Below, piece after piece: positions 1 to 8,163 of a stretch of 64,000 nucleotides of DNA. The position numbers were made by a program, and so were the translations under genes. This DNA comes from Dyella ginsengisoli LA-4 (GTDB taxonomy: Bacteria; Pseudomonadota; Gammaproteobacteria; Xanthomonadales; Rhodanobacteraceae). How positions within the stretch are numbered: position 1 is the first letter of the stretch; each line of letters begins with the position of its first letter. The stretch is taken from positions 93,514 to 157,513 of the forward strand of contig NZ_AMSF01000095.1 in NCBI RefSeq assembly GCF_000334915.1, given 5' to 3'. The notes below the pieces were generated by a model that saw nothing but the letters and a program-made list of their open reading frames with translations, was not told the origin of the DNA and did not search any database.

Positions 1-889
1 CATCCGCGAGGAGCTGCGCCCGGCACTGGCGCAGGGCGAGGTGGCCGACTACATCCCGCGCCTGGCCAGCGTGCCGCGCGACAAGTTCGGCATGGCGGTG
101 GTCACGCTGGATGGCCAGCTGTACCGCACCGGCGATGCCGACGAGGCGTTCTCGATCCAGAGCATCTCCAAGGTCTACACGCTGACCCTCGCCCTGCAGT
201 CGGTCGGCGAGCGGCTGTGGGAGCGGGTCGGCCGCGAGCCGTCCGGCAGCGCGTTCAACTCGCTGGTGCAGTTGGAAGTGGAGCACGGCGTGCCACGCAA
301 CCCGTTCATCAACGCAGGCGCGCTGGTGGTGGCCGACGTGGTGCTGGGCAGCCACGCCGACGCGCGGGCCGACCTGCTGGCCACGGTGCGCGGCTGCGCT
401 GCCAACCCCGACCTGCGCGACGACCCCGAAGTGGCCGCCTCCGAACAGGCGCACGGCTACCGCAACGCGGCACTGGCGAACTTCATCCGCAGCTTCGACA
501 ACCTCGCCCAGCCGATCGACGCGGTACTCGATTTCTACTTCTACCAGTGCTCGCTGGCGATGAGCTGCACGGATCTCGCCCGCGGCTTCCTGTTCCTGGC
601 CAACCAGGGCCGCTGCCCGTGGTCGGGCAAGGCACTGCTGTCGCCGGACCTGGCCAAGCGCATCAACGCACTGATGCTGACCTGCGGCACCTACGATGCG
701 GCCGGCGATTTCGCCTACCACGTGGGCATGCCGGCCAAGAGCGGCGTGGGCGGCGGCATCGTGGCGGTAATCCCCGGCAAGCTGGCGATCGCGGTGTGGT
801 CGCCCGCGCTCAACGCCAAGGGCAACTCGCTGGCCGGCAGCCTCGCGCTGGAGCGCTTCACCAGCCTGACCGGGCTGTCGATCTTCTGA
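1..889 (+). CDS. glsB: Glutaminase, 5' end outside window
   Basis: Hydrolyses L-glutamine to L-glutamate and ammonia in the cytoplasm. The reading frame is open from base 2, so the true start lies upstream of the window. The GTG at 41 falls inside the conserved V-A-D-Y-I-P block and is not the start. The visible protein carries the serine-dependent beta-lactamase-like glutaminase core: S-I-Q-S-I-S-K-V with the nucleophilic Ser and Lys, F-N-S-L-V-Q-L-E, N-P-F-I-N-A-G-A-L, and the C-terminal K-S-G-V-G-G-G-I-V. The sequence follows E. coli YneH (GlsB) closely along its length, and only about 15-25 residues should be missing. It ends 76 bp before the convergent lipoprotein gene. Confidence 0.95.
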   Translation, partial: IREELRPALAQGEVADYIPRLASVPRDKFGMAVVTLDGQLYRTGDADEAFSIQSISKVYTLTLALQSVGERLWERVGREPSGSAFNSLVQLEVEHGVPRNPFINAGALVVADVVLGSHADARADLLATVRGCAANPDLRDDPEVAASEQAHGYRNAALANFIRSFDNLAQPIDAVLDFYFYQCSLAMSCTDLARGFLFLANQGRCPWSGKALLSPDLAKRINALMLTCGTYDAAGDFAYHVGMPAKSGVGGGIVAVIPGKLAIAVWSPALNAKGNSLAGSLALERFTSLTGLSIF

Positions 890-965
890 TCGGCTGGAGC
901 TGGCACGAGACGGTCAACCGCAGGCGCGCAAGCTCATCCGCCAGCTCGACCGCCGACCGGCTCGC

Positions 966-2090
966 CTAATGCCAGCACGCCACGCCGGCACAGCTGAGCG
1001 TGTTGAAGTCGTACAGGGTGGAATGCCCCAGCGTGCCCTTCGGGCGCGGCACGCCCTTGGGCACGAAAAACGTGGCGCTGTGCGCGCCGTACAGGCCGGC
1101 CGGCAGGGTGAATGGCTTCAGCACGACGTAGGCGTGGTACATCCCGATCGGCCGGGGCTTCGTGCCGCCGTAGACCGGCGGCACATCGCCCGGCCCGCGG
1201 GCCGCGGCGGCCGCCCTCTGCCAGTCGCGTGCATCGGCGGGGGTCGCCTCCCGCAGATAGCCCTTGCGCACCGCATCGTCCAGGCCGGCTTCACCGGCCA
1301 GCGGCGTATCGGCAAGGCGGAACGACTCGGTCGACTGCGCCGCACGGTCGGTCACCCAGCTGCCCGCCTCGGCTCCGCTCTCGCTGACCAGCGCTTTGCC
1401 GCTGCGCGCCGGGAATACCATGTCGACGTTGCGTCCGAAGACTTGCCGGGCGGCCGCGTTGAGCGAGTTGAGGCGATCGCCCGACAGCGAGAACGACGGA
1501 CAGGCCCCGCGGTTGTCGTGGCTGCTGACGATGCGCGGCACGCTGGATGGCAGGCCGTTGATCACCTGCCGGTGGTAGCCGCTGACCAGCACCGCGAGGA
1601 TGCGCGTGCCGGGTGACCAGCCCACGTTCCACACGGTCGGTTCGTAGCTGCCGAGCATCAGCACCACCGGTGCCGACGGCTGGTGCACCGCCACGTCCAT
1701 GCGGGTGGCCTGGTGCCCGCTCTGGTCGATCTGGAACGACTGCGCCGCCCCGCCATAGCCACCGGCGGCGTAGACCTTGGTACCCGGCGGCAGATGGAGC
1801 CCCTCGAAACGACAGACCGCCGGGCCGACGCCGCCGGAGGCCCCGGCAAAGTCGAACGGCTTGACCGCTCCGTCCGTGGTCGCCGCACGGATCGGCGGTG
1901 GCACGGGCAGCGAACCGGTGACAGGAGCGACTGTCGTGGTGGTGGAAGGTGGCGCCACGATCACGTGGGCGGATGCGTCCGCGGGCGGCGGCAGGCTCGC
2001 CTGCTGGCGCCCGTCGGCCGCATCGTTCGACGGCTGGCACGCGGCCAGCATCACCGCTCCACCGAGCCAAAGCGTGCGCAGGTGTCGCAT
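966..2090 (-). CDS. Hypothetical lipoprotein
   Basis: 374 residues, family not recognised. The N-terminus is a lipoprotein signal: M-R-H-L-R, a short hydrophobic stretch, then the lipobox L-A-A-C with the lipidated Cys near residue 18. A Pro/Thr/Val-rich linker follows, as is usual for anchored lipoproteins. I chose the ATG at 2090 because GAGGA lies 7 bases upstream. An in-frame ATG at 2108 would put six acidic residues before the signal peptide. The central part (about 90-200) mentions no known motif. The C-terminus carries a clustered Cys-x4-Cys-Trp-His ending. Probably a periplasm-facing membrane-anchored protein; function unknown. Confidence 0.75.
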   Translation of the reverse strand: MRHLRTLWLGGAVMLAACQPSNDAADGRQQASLPPPADASAHVIVAPPSTTTTVAPVTGSLPVPPPIRAATTDGAVKPFDFAGASGGVGPAVCRFEGLHLPPGTKVYAAGGYGGAAQSFQIDQSGHQATRMDVAVHQPSAPVVLMLGSYEPTVWNVGWSPGTRILAVLVSGYHRQVINGLPSSVPRIVSSHDNRGACPSFSLSGDRLNSLNAAARQVFGRNVDMVFPARSGKALVSESGAEAGSWVTDRAAQSTESFRLADTPLAGEAGLDDAVRKGYLREATPADARDWQRAAAAARGPGDVPPVYGGTKPRPIGMYHAYVVLKPFTLPAGLYGAHSATFFVPKGVPRPKGTLGHSTLYDFNTLSCAGVACWH

Positions 2091-2156
2091 CGGGAATTCC
2101 TCTTCCATGAAAACTCACCGGCCAGAGTAGCCGCTGCGTCGCATCCGTCCAGAAGC

Positions 2157-3173
2157 CTATGCGGCGAAGAACGCCTCGAACGCCTCCACCGTGCGCGCCA
2201 CGCCCTCGTCGTCCACGTCCAGGTGGGTCACCAGCCGCAGCGTGGGCGTGTAGCCGATGCCGATGCGGATCTCGCGCTCGCGCAGATGGACGTCCAGATC
2301 GCGCAGCCGCTCCACCGGCACGTCGACGTAGACCATGTTGGTGTGGTGGCCGAGCAGTTTGACGTTCGGGATCGCCGCCAGCCCCTCGGCCAGTCGCGCG
2401 GCGCGGGCATGGTCGTCGGCCAGGCGCTCCACGTGATGATCCAGCGCGTGTTGGCAGGCCGCGGCCAGCAGGCCGGCCTGGCGCCAGCCGCCGCCGGCGA
2501 CCTTGCGCCAGCGCCGCGCCTTGTCGATCAACGTGGCCGAGCCGACCAGTACCGAGCCCACCGGCGCGCCGAGCCCCTTGGACAGGCACACCGACACGCT
2601 GTCGAAGTGTTTCGCGATCTCCCGCGCCGGCACGCCGCAGGCGACCGCCGCGTTGAACAGCCGCGCGCCATCCAGGTGCAGCGCGAGGCCGCGCTCGCGG
2701 GTGAGCACGCGGGCGGCGGCAAGGTAGTCCAGCGGCAGCGCGCGGCCCCACCAGGTGTTCTCCAGCGCGAGGATCTTCGTGCGCGGGAAGTGCGGGTCGA
2801 CCGGCTTGATCGCGGCGGCCACCTTGTCCAGTGGCAGCGTGCCGTCGGCCTCCTGCGGAATCGGCTGCGGCTGGATCGAACCGAGCACCGCGGCGCCGCC
2901 GCCCTCCCAGCGATAGGTGTGCGCATCGGCGCCGACGATGTACTCGTCGCCGCGCTCGCAGTGCGCCATCAGGCCGACCAGGTTGGACTGGGTGCCGGTG
3001 GGCACGAACAGGCCGGCCTCGAAGCCGAGGTCGGCGGCCAGCCGCGCCTGCAGGGCGTTGACCGTCGGGTCCTCGCCATAGACGTCGTCGCCGACGGGGG
3101 CGGCCGCCATCGCCGCGCGCATCGCCGCGGTCGGTTGCGTCACCGTGTCACTGCGCAGATCCACCCAGGCCAC
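2157..3173 (-). CDS. ltaE: Low-specificity L-threonine aldolase
   Basis: Cleaves L-threonine and L-allo-threonine to glycine and acetaldehyde using PLP. 338 residues, normal for the family. Visible landmarks: D-L-R-S-D-T-V-T at 5-12, G-D-D-V-Y-G-E-D near 28-35, H-L-D-G-A-R near 166-171, and the PLP-binding lysine in C-L-S-K-G-L at about K199. The start is the GTG at 3173, with GAGGAG about 8 bases upstream. It reads toward the lipoprotein gene with a 66-bp gap, so the two may be co-transcribed. Confidence 0.95.
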   Translation of the reverse strand: MAWVDLRSDTVTQPTAAMRAAMAAAPVGDDVYGEDPTVNALQARLAADLGFEAGLFVPTGTQSNLVGLMAHCERGDEYIVGADAHTYRWEGGGAAVLGSIQPQPIPQEADGTLPLDKVAAAIKPVDPHFPRTKILALENTWWGRALPLDYLAAARVLTRERGLALHLDGARLFNAAVACGVPAREIAKHFDSVSVCLSKGLGAPVGSVLVGSATLIDKARRWRKVAGGGWRQAGLLAAACQHALDHHVERLADDHARAARLAEGLAAIPNVKLLGHHTNMVYVDVPVERLRDLDVHLREREIRIGIGYTPTLRLVTHLDVDDEGVARTVEAFEAFFAA

Positions 3174-3254
3174 CGGCGCGTCTCCTCATGTCGTTCAGGG
3201 AACGGCGAGCATGCCGCCGACCGGGGGCAACGACAAGCCGCGCGCCCGGCGCGG

Positions 3255-3656
3255 TCAGCTCAGGTGGCGCGAGTCGATCGCGTCGCGATACGGCAGCTTG
3301 AGGTGGCCGTAGCGCACCACCACCACGGCCACCGCCAGCAACAGGATCGCCACCGCGGTGCCCAGCAGGTCCAGCGCCGGCAGCTGCTGGTCGACCAGCA
3401 TGTGACGCGCCAGGGCCACCATCGCGATGTACAGCGGCATGCGTACCGGCAGCTTGCCGGCGCTCCAGTACACCTCGACCATCGAGATCAGCTCGAGGTA
3501 CATGAACAGCAGCAGCAGATCACTGACGCCGGCGTGGCCGGCCACGACCATCTGCCGGACCTCGCTGAAGCCGGCGAACAGCGTCGCCGCCAGGATGGCC
3601 AGCAGGCCGACCTTTTCGATGAGGGAGAACGAGCGACCGATCAGCGGCGTCTGCAT
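3255..3656 (-). CDS. PsiE-like phosphate-starvation-inducible membrane protein
   Basis: 133 residues with four hydrophobic segments (about 15-35, 45-65, 73-90, 95-115). Length and pattern match the PsiE family (PF06146): an aromatic-acidic M-Y-L-E-L-I segment in helix 2, then a basic loop with R-M-P-L-Y-I and A-R-H-M-L-V-D before the last helix. E. coli PsiE is induced by phosphate limitation, but its biochemical role is unknown. I see no clear Pho box upstream. It sits alone between ltaE and lptG on the same strand. Confidence 0.8.
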   Translation of the reverse strand: MQTPLIGRSFSLIEKVGLLAILAATLFAGFSEVRQMVVAGHAGVSDLLLLFMYLELISMVEVYWSAGKLPVRMPLYIAMVALARHMLVDQQLPALDLLGTAVAILLLAVAVVVVRYGHLKLPYRDAIDSRHLS

Positions 3657-3755
3657 GGCGTGTCCTCGGCATCGGCGGAAAACCGCGCGAGGCCATCATG
3701 GCCACGGCCGCGGCCCCGCTGCAAGCCGCTCCGGCGCGGCGGGACGACGCAGACC

Positions 3756-4856
3756 TCAGCGATGCCGGCGGAAGTAGAACCAGGCGATCGACGCCAGCAC
3801 CAGGGCAGGAAGCAGGTTGGCCAGCATCGGCGGCACGCCGTAGACGGTGCCGAAATTGATCAGCGCCTGCTGCAGGAAGTACCAGGCGATCGCCATCAGG
3901 ATGCCGATGAAGATCCGCTTGCCCAGGCCGCCGGAACGCAGGCTGCCGAACGCAAACGGCATCGCGCACAGCACCAGCACCAGCACGTTCAGCGGATACA
4001 GCGCACGCGTCCAGAACGCCACCGCGTAGACGCCCGGGCTCTGCCCGTTGCTCTCCAGGTAACGCATGTTGCGGCGCAGGTCGCGCATCGGCAGGTACTG
4101 TGGCTGCACCAGCGACTGCTCCAGCACGCGCGGGTTGAGCCTCACGCTCCATGGCTCGCTGGCCACCGTGGTGGTGTGGGTCCCGGTGGCGTCCAGCGTG
4201 GTGCTGCGCACCTGCGACAGCGTCCACTGGCGGCCGTCGTGGGTCGCGCTCTTCGCCCAGTCGAAACGGGTGAGTTGTCCGTCCGGAGTGAAAGTGAAGA
4301 CGCGCACGTCGGCCAGTTCCACCTGGTTGTGCCCGTCCACCTCCTTGAGCAGGCTGCGCTTGGCGTTGATGACGCGGTCGCCATCGCGTGCCCACAGTCC
4401 GGTGGAGCCGGCCATGCCGAGTCCGCCGGAACGCTGCGCCAGCTGCATCGCCTGGGCCTTCTGGTCGCCCCACGGCGCCGCCGTCTCGCCCAGGATCACC
4501 ACGCCGACGATCAGCACCGCCACCACGCCGGCCGCCGAGGCGGCGATGCGCAGCTGCGACATGCCGGCGGCACGCAGCGCGGTCAGCTCGCCGCTGCCGG
4601 CCAGGCTGCCCAGACCGAGCAGGCCGCCGATCACCGTGGCGTAGCCGAAGTTCTCGTAGAGACGGCGTGGGAAGGTCACCAGCACGTACAGTGCCGCGTC
4701 GGCCACGGTAAAGCCGTTCTTGCCGACGTGGCCGAGCTGGCGCAGAAACTGCAGCAGCGCGTCCAGGCCGGCGATCAGGATCCACACCGTCAACAGCGAG
4801 CCGAGCACGGTGGTGCCGATCAGCCAGTCGACCCGGCGCAACCGCAGCGCCCTCAT
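3756..4856 (-). CDS. lptG: LPS export permease LptG
   Basis: Inner-membrane permease subunit which, with LptF and the ATPase LptB, extracts lipopolysaccharide and passes it to the LptC-LptA bridge. 366 residues. The N-terminus has R-x-D-W-L-I-G followed by the first membrane helix. Membrane helices lie near 12-33, 60-80 and 97-118, with three more at the C-terminus (about 270-360), and a periplasmic beta-jellyroll lies between. I chose the ATG at 4856 because it overlaps the lptF stop by four bases (ATGA), the usual coupled arrangement. Longer upstream starts would run back through lptF. Confidence 0.95.
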   Translation of the reverse strand: MRALRLRRVDWLIGTTVLGSLLTVWILIAGLDALLQFLRQLGHVGKNGFTVADAALYVLVTFPRRLYENFGYATVIGGLLGLGSLAGSGELTALRAAGMSQLRIAASAAGVVAVLIVGVVILGETAAPWGDQKAQAMQLAQRSGGLGMAGSTGLWARDGDRVINAKRSLLKEVDGHNQVELADVRVFTFTPDGQLTRFDWAKSATHDGRQWTLSQVRSTTLDATGTHTTTVASEPWSVRLNPRVLEQSLVQPQYLPMRDLRRNMRYLESNGQSPGVYAVAFWTRALYPLNVLVLVLCAMPFAFGSLRSGGLGKRIFIGILMAIAWYFLQQALINFGTVYGVPPMLANLLPALVLASIAWFYFRRHR

Positions 4857-5968
4857 GCCGATGCCCCAGCGGCCGCACGCACGCGACGCGGCTGATACTG
4901 GTTGCGGAACATCCACGCCCCGATGCCGAAGGCGACCAGGCTGACCAGCCACATGGGGCCGGAGCCGTGCCAGTGACCCTTGCTGATCTGCCCGTTACAC
5001 AGCGCCAGCAGGTTGTAGTAGAGGAAGAACGCCAGCACCGCCAGCAGCAGCCGGCCGTAGCGCGCCTCGCGCGGGTTCTGCTTCGCCAGCGGCAGCGACA
5101 GCATCATCAGCACCAGCGCCATCACCGGCGAACCCACGCGCCAGGCCAGCTCCGCCCGCGCCTCGTTGGAGTCGGTGCGGGTCAGTGCCAGGGTGTCCAC
5201 GTTGTGGATCGGGTTGTTGTCGTCGCCGTCGTCCTGCACGTTGCTCAGCGAGGCATCGTTGCCCTGGTAGCGGATGCGCCGCCAGTTGTCGCCGCCCAGC
5301 GGCACGTCGTACTGCCAGCCGTCGCGCAGGCCGAGGAAGCGGCCCCCGCCGTCGCTTTCCTGGAACAGCTGGCCGTGCTTGCCGGTGATCAGGCGCAGGT
5401 GCACGGTGCCGTCGCTGGACTTGCGTTCGGTGGCGATGAACGTACGGCCGAGCTGGCTGCCGTCGCGGCTGAGCGAATCGACGAAGATCACCCCATCCTT
5501 GCCCGGCAGTTCGGTGAAACGCCCCGCGTCGAGGCCGGCGGCGATCACCGAGCGGTTGGCCGCGTCGATCAGCGCGGCGGACGTGTTCGAGGCCCACGGC
5601 CCCAGCCACAGCGACACCATGCCCACCGCCAGCGCGATGCCGACCGCGAGCATCGCCACCGGACGGAGCAGGCCGCGGGCGCCCATGCCGGAGGAGGCCA
5701 GCACGTGCATCTCGCTCTCGCGATACATCCGCCCCATCGCCCACAACGCGCCGACGTAGCCGGACAGCGGCAGCAGGTTGGAGAGGCCGTCGAGCATGTT
5801 CAGCCCCAGCACCTGGAACATCACGCTGGCCGGATAGCTGCCGTTGGCCACCTGCTGCAGCACGTGGGCGAAGGTGCTGCCGGCCAGCACCGTGACCAGC
5901 ACGATGGCGGTGGCCGCCATGGTCTGGCCCAGCTCACGCAGGAAGTAACGGTCGAGGATGCTCAGCAT
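4853..5968 (-). CDS. lptF: LPS export permease LptF
   Basis: Partner permease of LptG in the LptB2FG transporter. 371 residues beginning M-L-S-I-L-D-R-Y-F-L-R-E, the typical LptF start. Membrane helices occur near 15-35, 50-75 and 95-118 and again in the C-terminal third, with the periplasmic jellyroll between. Starts upstream of 5968 would add 18 residues without similarity. The gene overlaps lptG by four bases and is divergent from pepA, the conserved arrangement in gammaproteobacteria. Confidence 0.95.
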   Translation of the reverse strand: MLSILDRYFLRELGQTMAATAIVLVTVLAGSTFAHVLQQVANGSYPASVMFQVLGLNMLDGLSNLLPLSGYVGALWAMGRMYRESEMHVLASSGMGARGLLRPVAMLAVGIALAVGMVSLWLGPWASNTSAALIDAANRSVIAAGLDAGRFTELPGKDGVIFVDSLSRDGSQLGRTFIATERKSSDGTVHLRLITGKHGQLFQESDGGGRFLGLRDGWQYDVPLGGDNWRRIRYQGNDASLSNVQDDGDDNNPIHNVDTLALTRTDSNEARAELAWRVGSPVMALVLMMLSLPLAKQNPREARYGRLLLAVLAFFLYYNLLALCNGQISKGHWHGSGPMWLVSLVAFGIGAWMFRNQYQPRRVRAAAGASA

Positions 5969-5972
5969 GCGA

Positions 5973-5978
5973 TAGAAT
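5973..5978 (+). promoter_or_regulatory. Possible -10 element for pepA
   Basis: TAGAAT lies about 90 bases before the pepA start, in the lptF-pepA divergent region. The same hexamer in a similar context occurs before the GTPase at 15556 and before sdaA. No convincing -35 is visible, so this is a weak call. Confidence 0.35.
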
Positions 5979-6067
5979 CGGGGGCTTGCGCCGGGGTCCT
6001 TCGGGGCGTCGGCAAACCGCAAGTCTAGCCTGTCCGGCGATGCCGGCGCCTACTGCAGGACCCTTAC

Positions 6068-7561
6068 ATGACGCTCCAGTTCAGCCTTGCCTCCGCCTCC
6101 CCCGAAACCGTCGAAACCGCCTGCGTGGTGGTCGGCGTATACGAAGGCGGCGTGCTCACCAGCGCCGCGGCGCGTATCGACAGCGCGGCCGAGGGTGCGA
6201 TCAAGCGGCAGGTGGAGAGCGGCGACATCACCGGCAAGGGCGGCAGTGCCGCCGTGCTGTTCGCGCCGGCCGGCGTGACCGCCCGGCGCGTGCTGGTGGT
6301 CGGGCTGGGCCAGCAGAAGGCCTTCGATGCCGCCCGCTTCCAGCGCGTCCACGCCGACGCGGCCCGTGCGCTGGGCCGGCTGCCGGTGGACAGCGCAGTG
6401 TCCTACCTGAGCGAGATCGACGTGCCCGGTCGCGATGCGACCTGGCGCCTGCGCACCGCCGTGCTGGCCACCGACCACGCCAGCTACCGCTACACCGCGA
6501 CGTTCAAGCCGCGCGAGAAGAGCGCGCAGCCGGAACTGGCCAGCATGGCGTTCGCCGGCAACGCCGACGCACAGGCCGGCCTGGACCAGGGCGTGGCGAT
6601 CGCCGAGGGCGTGCGCTTCGCCCGCGAGCTGGCCAACCTGCCGCCGAACATCTGCAACCCGGCCTACATCGCCAGCCAGGCGCAGGCCTTCGCGGCCGAG
6701 CACGCCGACACGGTGAGCTGCCGCGTGCTCGACCACGAGGAGATGGAAAAGCTCGGCTTCGGCTCGCTGCTCGCGGTCGGCCGCGGCTCGACCAACCGGC
6801 CCAAGCTGGTGGCACTGGAGTACGCCGGCGGCGCCGAGGGCGACAAGCCCTACGCCTTCGTCGGCAAGGGCATCACCTTCGACTCCGGCGGCATCAGCCT
6901 CAAGCCCGGTGCCGGCATGGAAGAGATGAAGTTCGACATGGGCGGCGCCGCCGGCGTGCTCGGCGGCTTCGTCGCGGCGGTGAAGCTGGGCGTGAAGCTC
7001 AACCTGGTCTGCGTGGTGCCGGCGGCGGAGAACATGCCCGACGGCGACAGCTACCGTCCCAGCGACGTGCTGACCAGCCTGTCCGGCCTCACCATCGAGG
7101 TGCTCAACACCGACGCCGAGGGCCGCCTGATCCTCTGCGACGCACTGACCTGGACCGTGCAGACCTACCAGCCGCAGGCGATCGTCGACGCGGCCACCCT
7201 CACCGGCGCCTGCGTGATCGCGCTGGGCAAGCACGCCACCGGCCTGATGAGCAAGCACGACGACCTCGCCGCCGAGCTGCTCGCCGCCGGCGAAGCCACG
7301 CTCGACCGCGCCTGGCGCCTGCCGCTGTGGGACGACTACCAGACCCAGCTCGAGTCCGGCTTCGCCGACGTCGCCAACATCGGCGGCAAGAGCGCCGGTG
7401 CGATCACCGCCGGCTGCTTCCTCTCGCGCTTCACCGAGGGCCAGCGCTGGGCGCACCTGGACATCGCCGGCACTGCATGGGACGAGGGTCGCAAGGGCCT
7501 GGCCACCGGCCGCCCGGTACCGCTGCTGGCGCAGTGGCTGCTGGACCGCAGCGAGAAGTGA
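6068..7561 (+). CDS. pepA: Leucyl aminopeptidase PepA (M17)
   Basis: Cytosolic two-metal aminopeptidase that removes N-terminal residues from peptides. In several proteobacteria it also binds DNA in site-specific recombination and transcription control. 497 residues, full length. The N-terminal macrodomain-like part covers about 1-165. The catalytic part carries the metal and active-site segments V-G-K-G-I-T-F-D-S-G-G-I, K-F-D-M-G-G-A and the M17 signature N-T-D-A-E-G-R-L at 347-354. It is followed by holC, as in many gammaproteobacteria. Its stop codon falls inside the left arm of an inverted repeat that fills the gap to holC. Confidence 0.97.
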   Translation: MTLQFSLASASPETVETACVVVGVYEGGVLTSAAARIDSAAEGAIKRQVESGDITGKGGSAAVLFAPAGVTARRVLVVGLGQQKAFDAARFQRVHADAARALGRLPVDSAVSYLSEIDVPGRDATWRLRTAVLATDHASYRYTATFKPREKSAQPELASMAFAGNADAQAGLDQGVAIAEGVRFARELANLPPNICNPAYIASQAQAFAAEHADTVSCRVLDHEEMEKLGFGSLLAVGRGSTNRPKLVALEYAGGAEGDKPYAFVGKGITFDSGGISLKPGAGMEEMKFDMGGAAGVLGGFVAAVKLGVKLNLVCVVPAAENMPDGDSYRPSDVLTSLSGLTIEVLNTDAEGRLILCDALTWTVQTYQPQAIVDAATLTGACVIALGKHATGLMSKHDDLAAELLAAGEATLDRAWRLPLWDDYQTQLESGFADVANIGGKSAGAITAGCFLSRFTEGQRWAHLDIAGTAWDEGRKGLATGRPVPLLAQWLLDRSEK

Positions 7562-7722
7562 GTGGAGAGGAGTGAGGAGTGAGAGAACGGCGTAGAGCAG
7601 CACGCCAGTCCCACGCCTCACTCCCTTTCATCGCGCCACGCAGCGAGGCTGCGGACCCAAAGCCCCATGCTCGCCGCACGCTGCTCTTCTCTCACTTCTC
7701 ACTCCTAGTTACTCACTCCTCG
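7554..7722. repeat. MITE-like inverted repeat between pepA and holC
   Basis: The left arm (about 7554-7588) contains GAGTGAGGAGTGAGAGAA. The right arm (about 7687-7722) reads, in reverse complement, GGAGTGAGAAGTGAGAGAA. About 19 of 21 positions pair, and inner copies of GAGCAGC-GC extend the symmetry. About 100 bp without coding potential lie between the arms. The left arm supplies the pepA stop codon, and the right arm ends five bases before the holC ATG. Confidence 0.7.
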
Positions 7723-7727
7723 CCCCT

Positions 7728-8150
7728 ATGCCCCGCGCCGACTTCTACCTGATCGACAAGCCGCGCTTCCGCGAGCAGCCGCTGTTGCTGGTGTGCGAGC
7801 TGGCCAAGCGCGCGTACGCGGCACAGCAGCCGGCGCTGGTGCTGTGCCGGGACTTCGAACAGGCTGAGGCGCTGGACGAGCTGCTGTGGGATTTCGACGA
7901 GGACGCGTTCATCCCGCACCAGCTCGCCGGTGACGACGACGACGCGCAGACCGCGGTGCTGCTGGTGCCGCCGGGTATCGAGACACCGGATCGCCCGCTG
8001 CTGATCAACCTGCGCGAACAGCGTGCGGAAGGACGCTACGAGCGCGTGCTGGAAGTGGTGGCAGCCGATCCGGCCGAACGCGAGGGATCGCGGCAGCGCT
8101 GGCGCGAGTACGCCGGGCTGGGCTTCACCGTCAACAAGTTCGACATGTGA
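7728..8150 (+). CDS. holC: DNA polymerase III chi subunit
   Basis: Chi links the clamp-loader (through psi) to SSB during replication. 140 residues, the usual length, starting M-P-R-A-D-F-Y-L-I-D as in HolC proteins. The family blocks A-L-V-L-C-R-D-F-E-Q-A-E-A-L-D-E-L-L and F-I-P-H-Q-L-A are present. No Shine-Dalgarno is visible, because the repeat arm runs to five bases before the ATG, so translation is either coupled to pepA or SD-independent. valS, often the next gene in gammaproteobacteria, is absent; a convergent sensor kinase follows. Confidence 0.93.
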   Translation: MPRADFYLIDKPRFREQPLLLVCELAKRAYAAQQPALVLCRDFEQAEALDELLWDFDEDAFIPHQLAGDDDDAQTAVLLVPPGIETPDRPLLINLREQRAEGRYERVLEVVAADPAEREGSRQRWREYAGLGFTVNKFDM

Positions 8151-8163
8151 CCGGCCGGCCGCC

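Noticed and set aside
1683..4895. Very long open frame of over 1000 codons on the + strand
   Set aside because: It is antisense to four recognised genes, rich in Arg/His/Gln/Ala, and without any domain. High-GC shadow frame; the same holds for other long antisense frames in the window.
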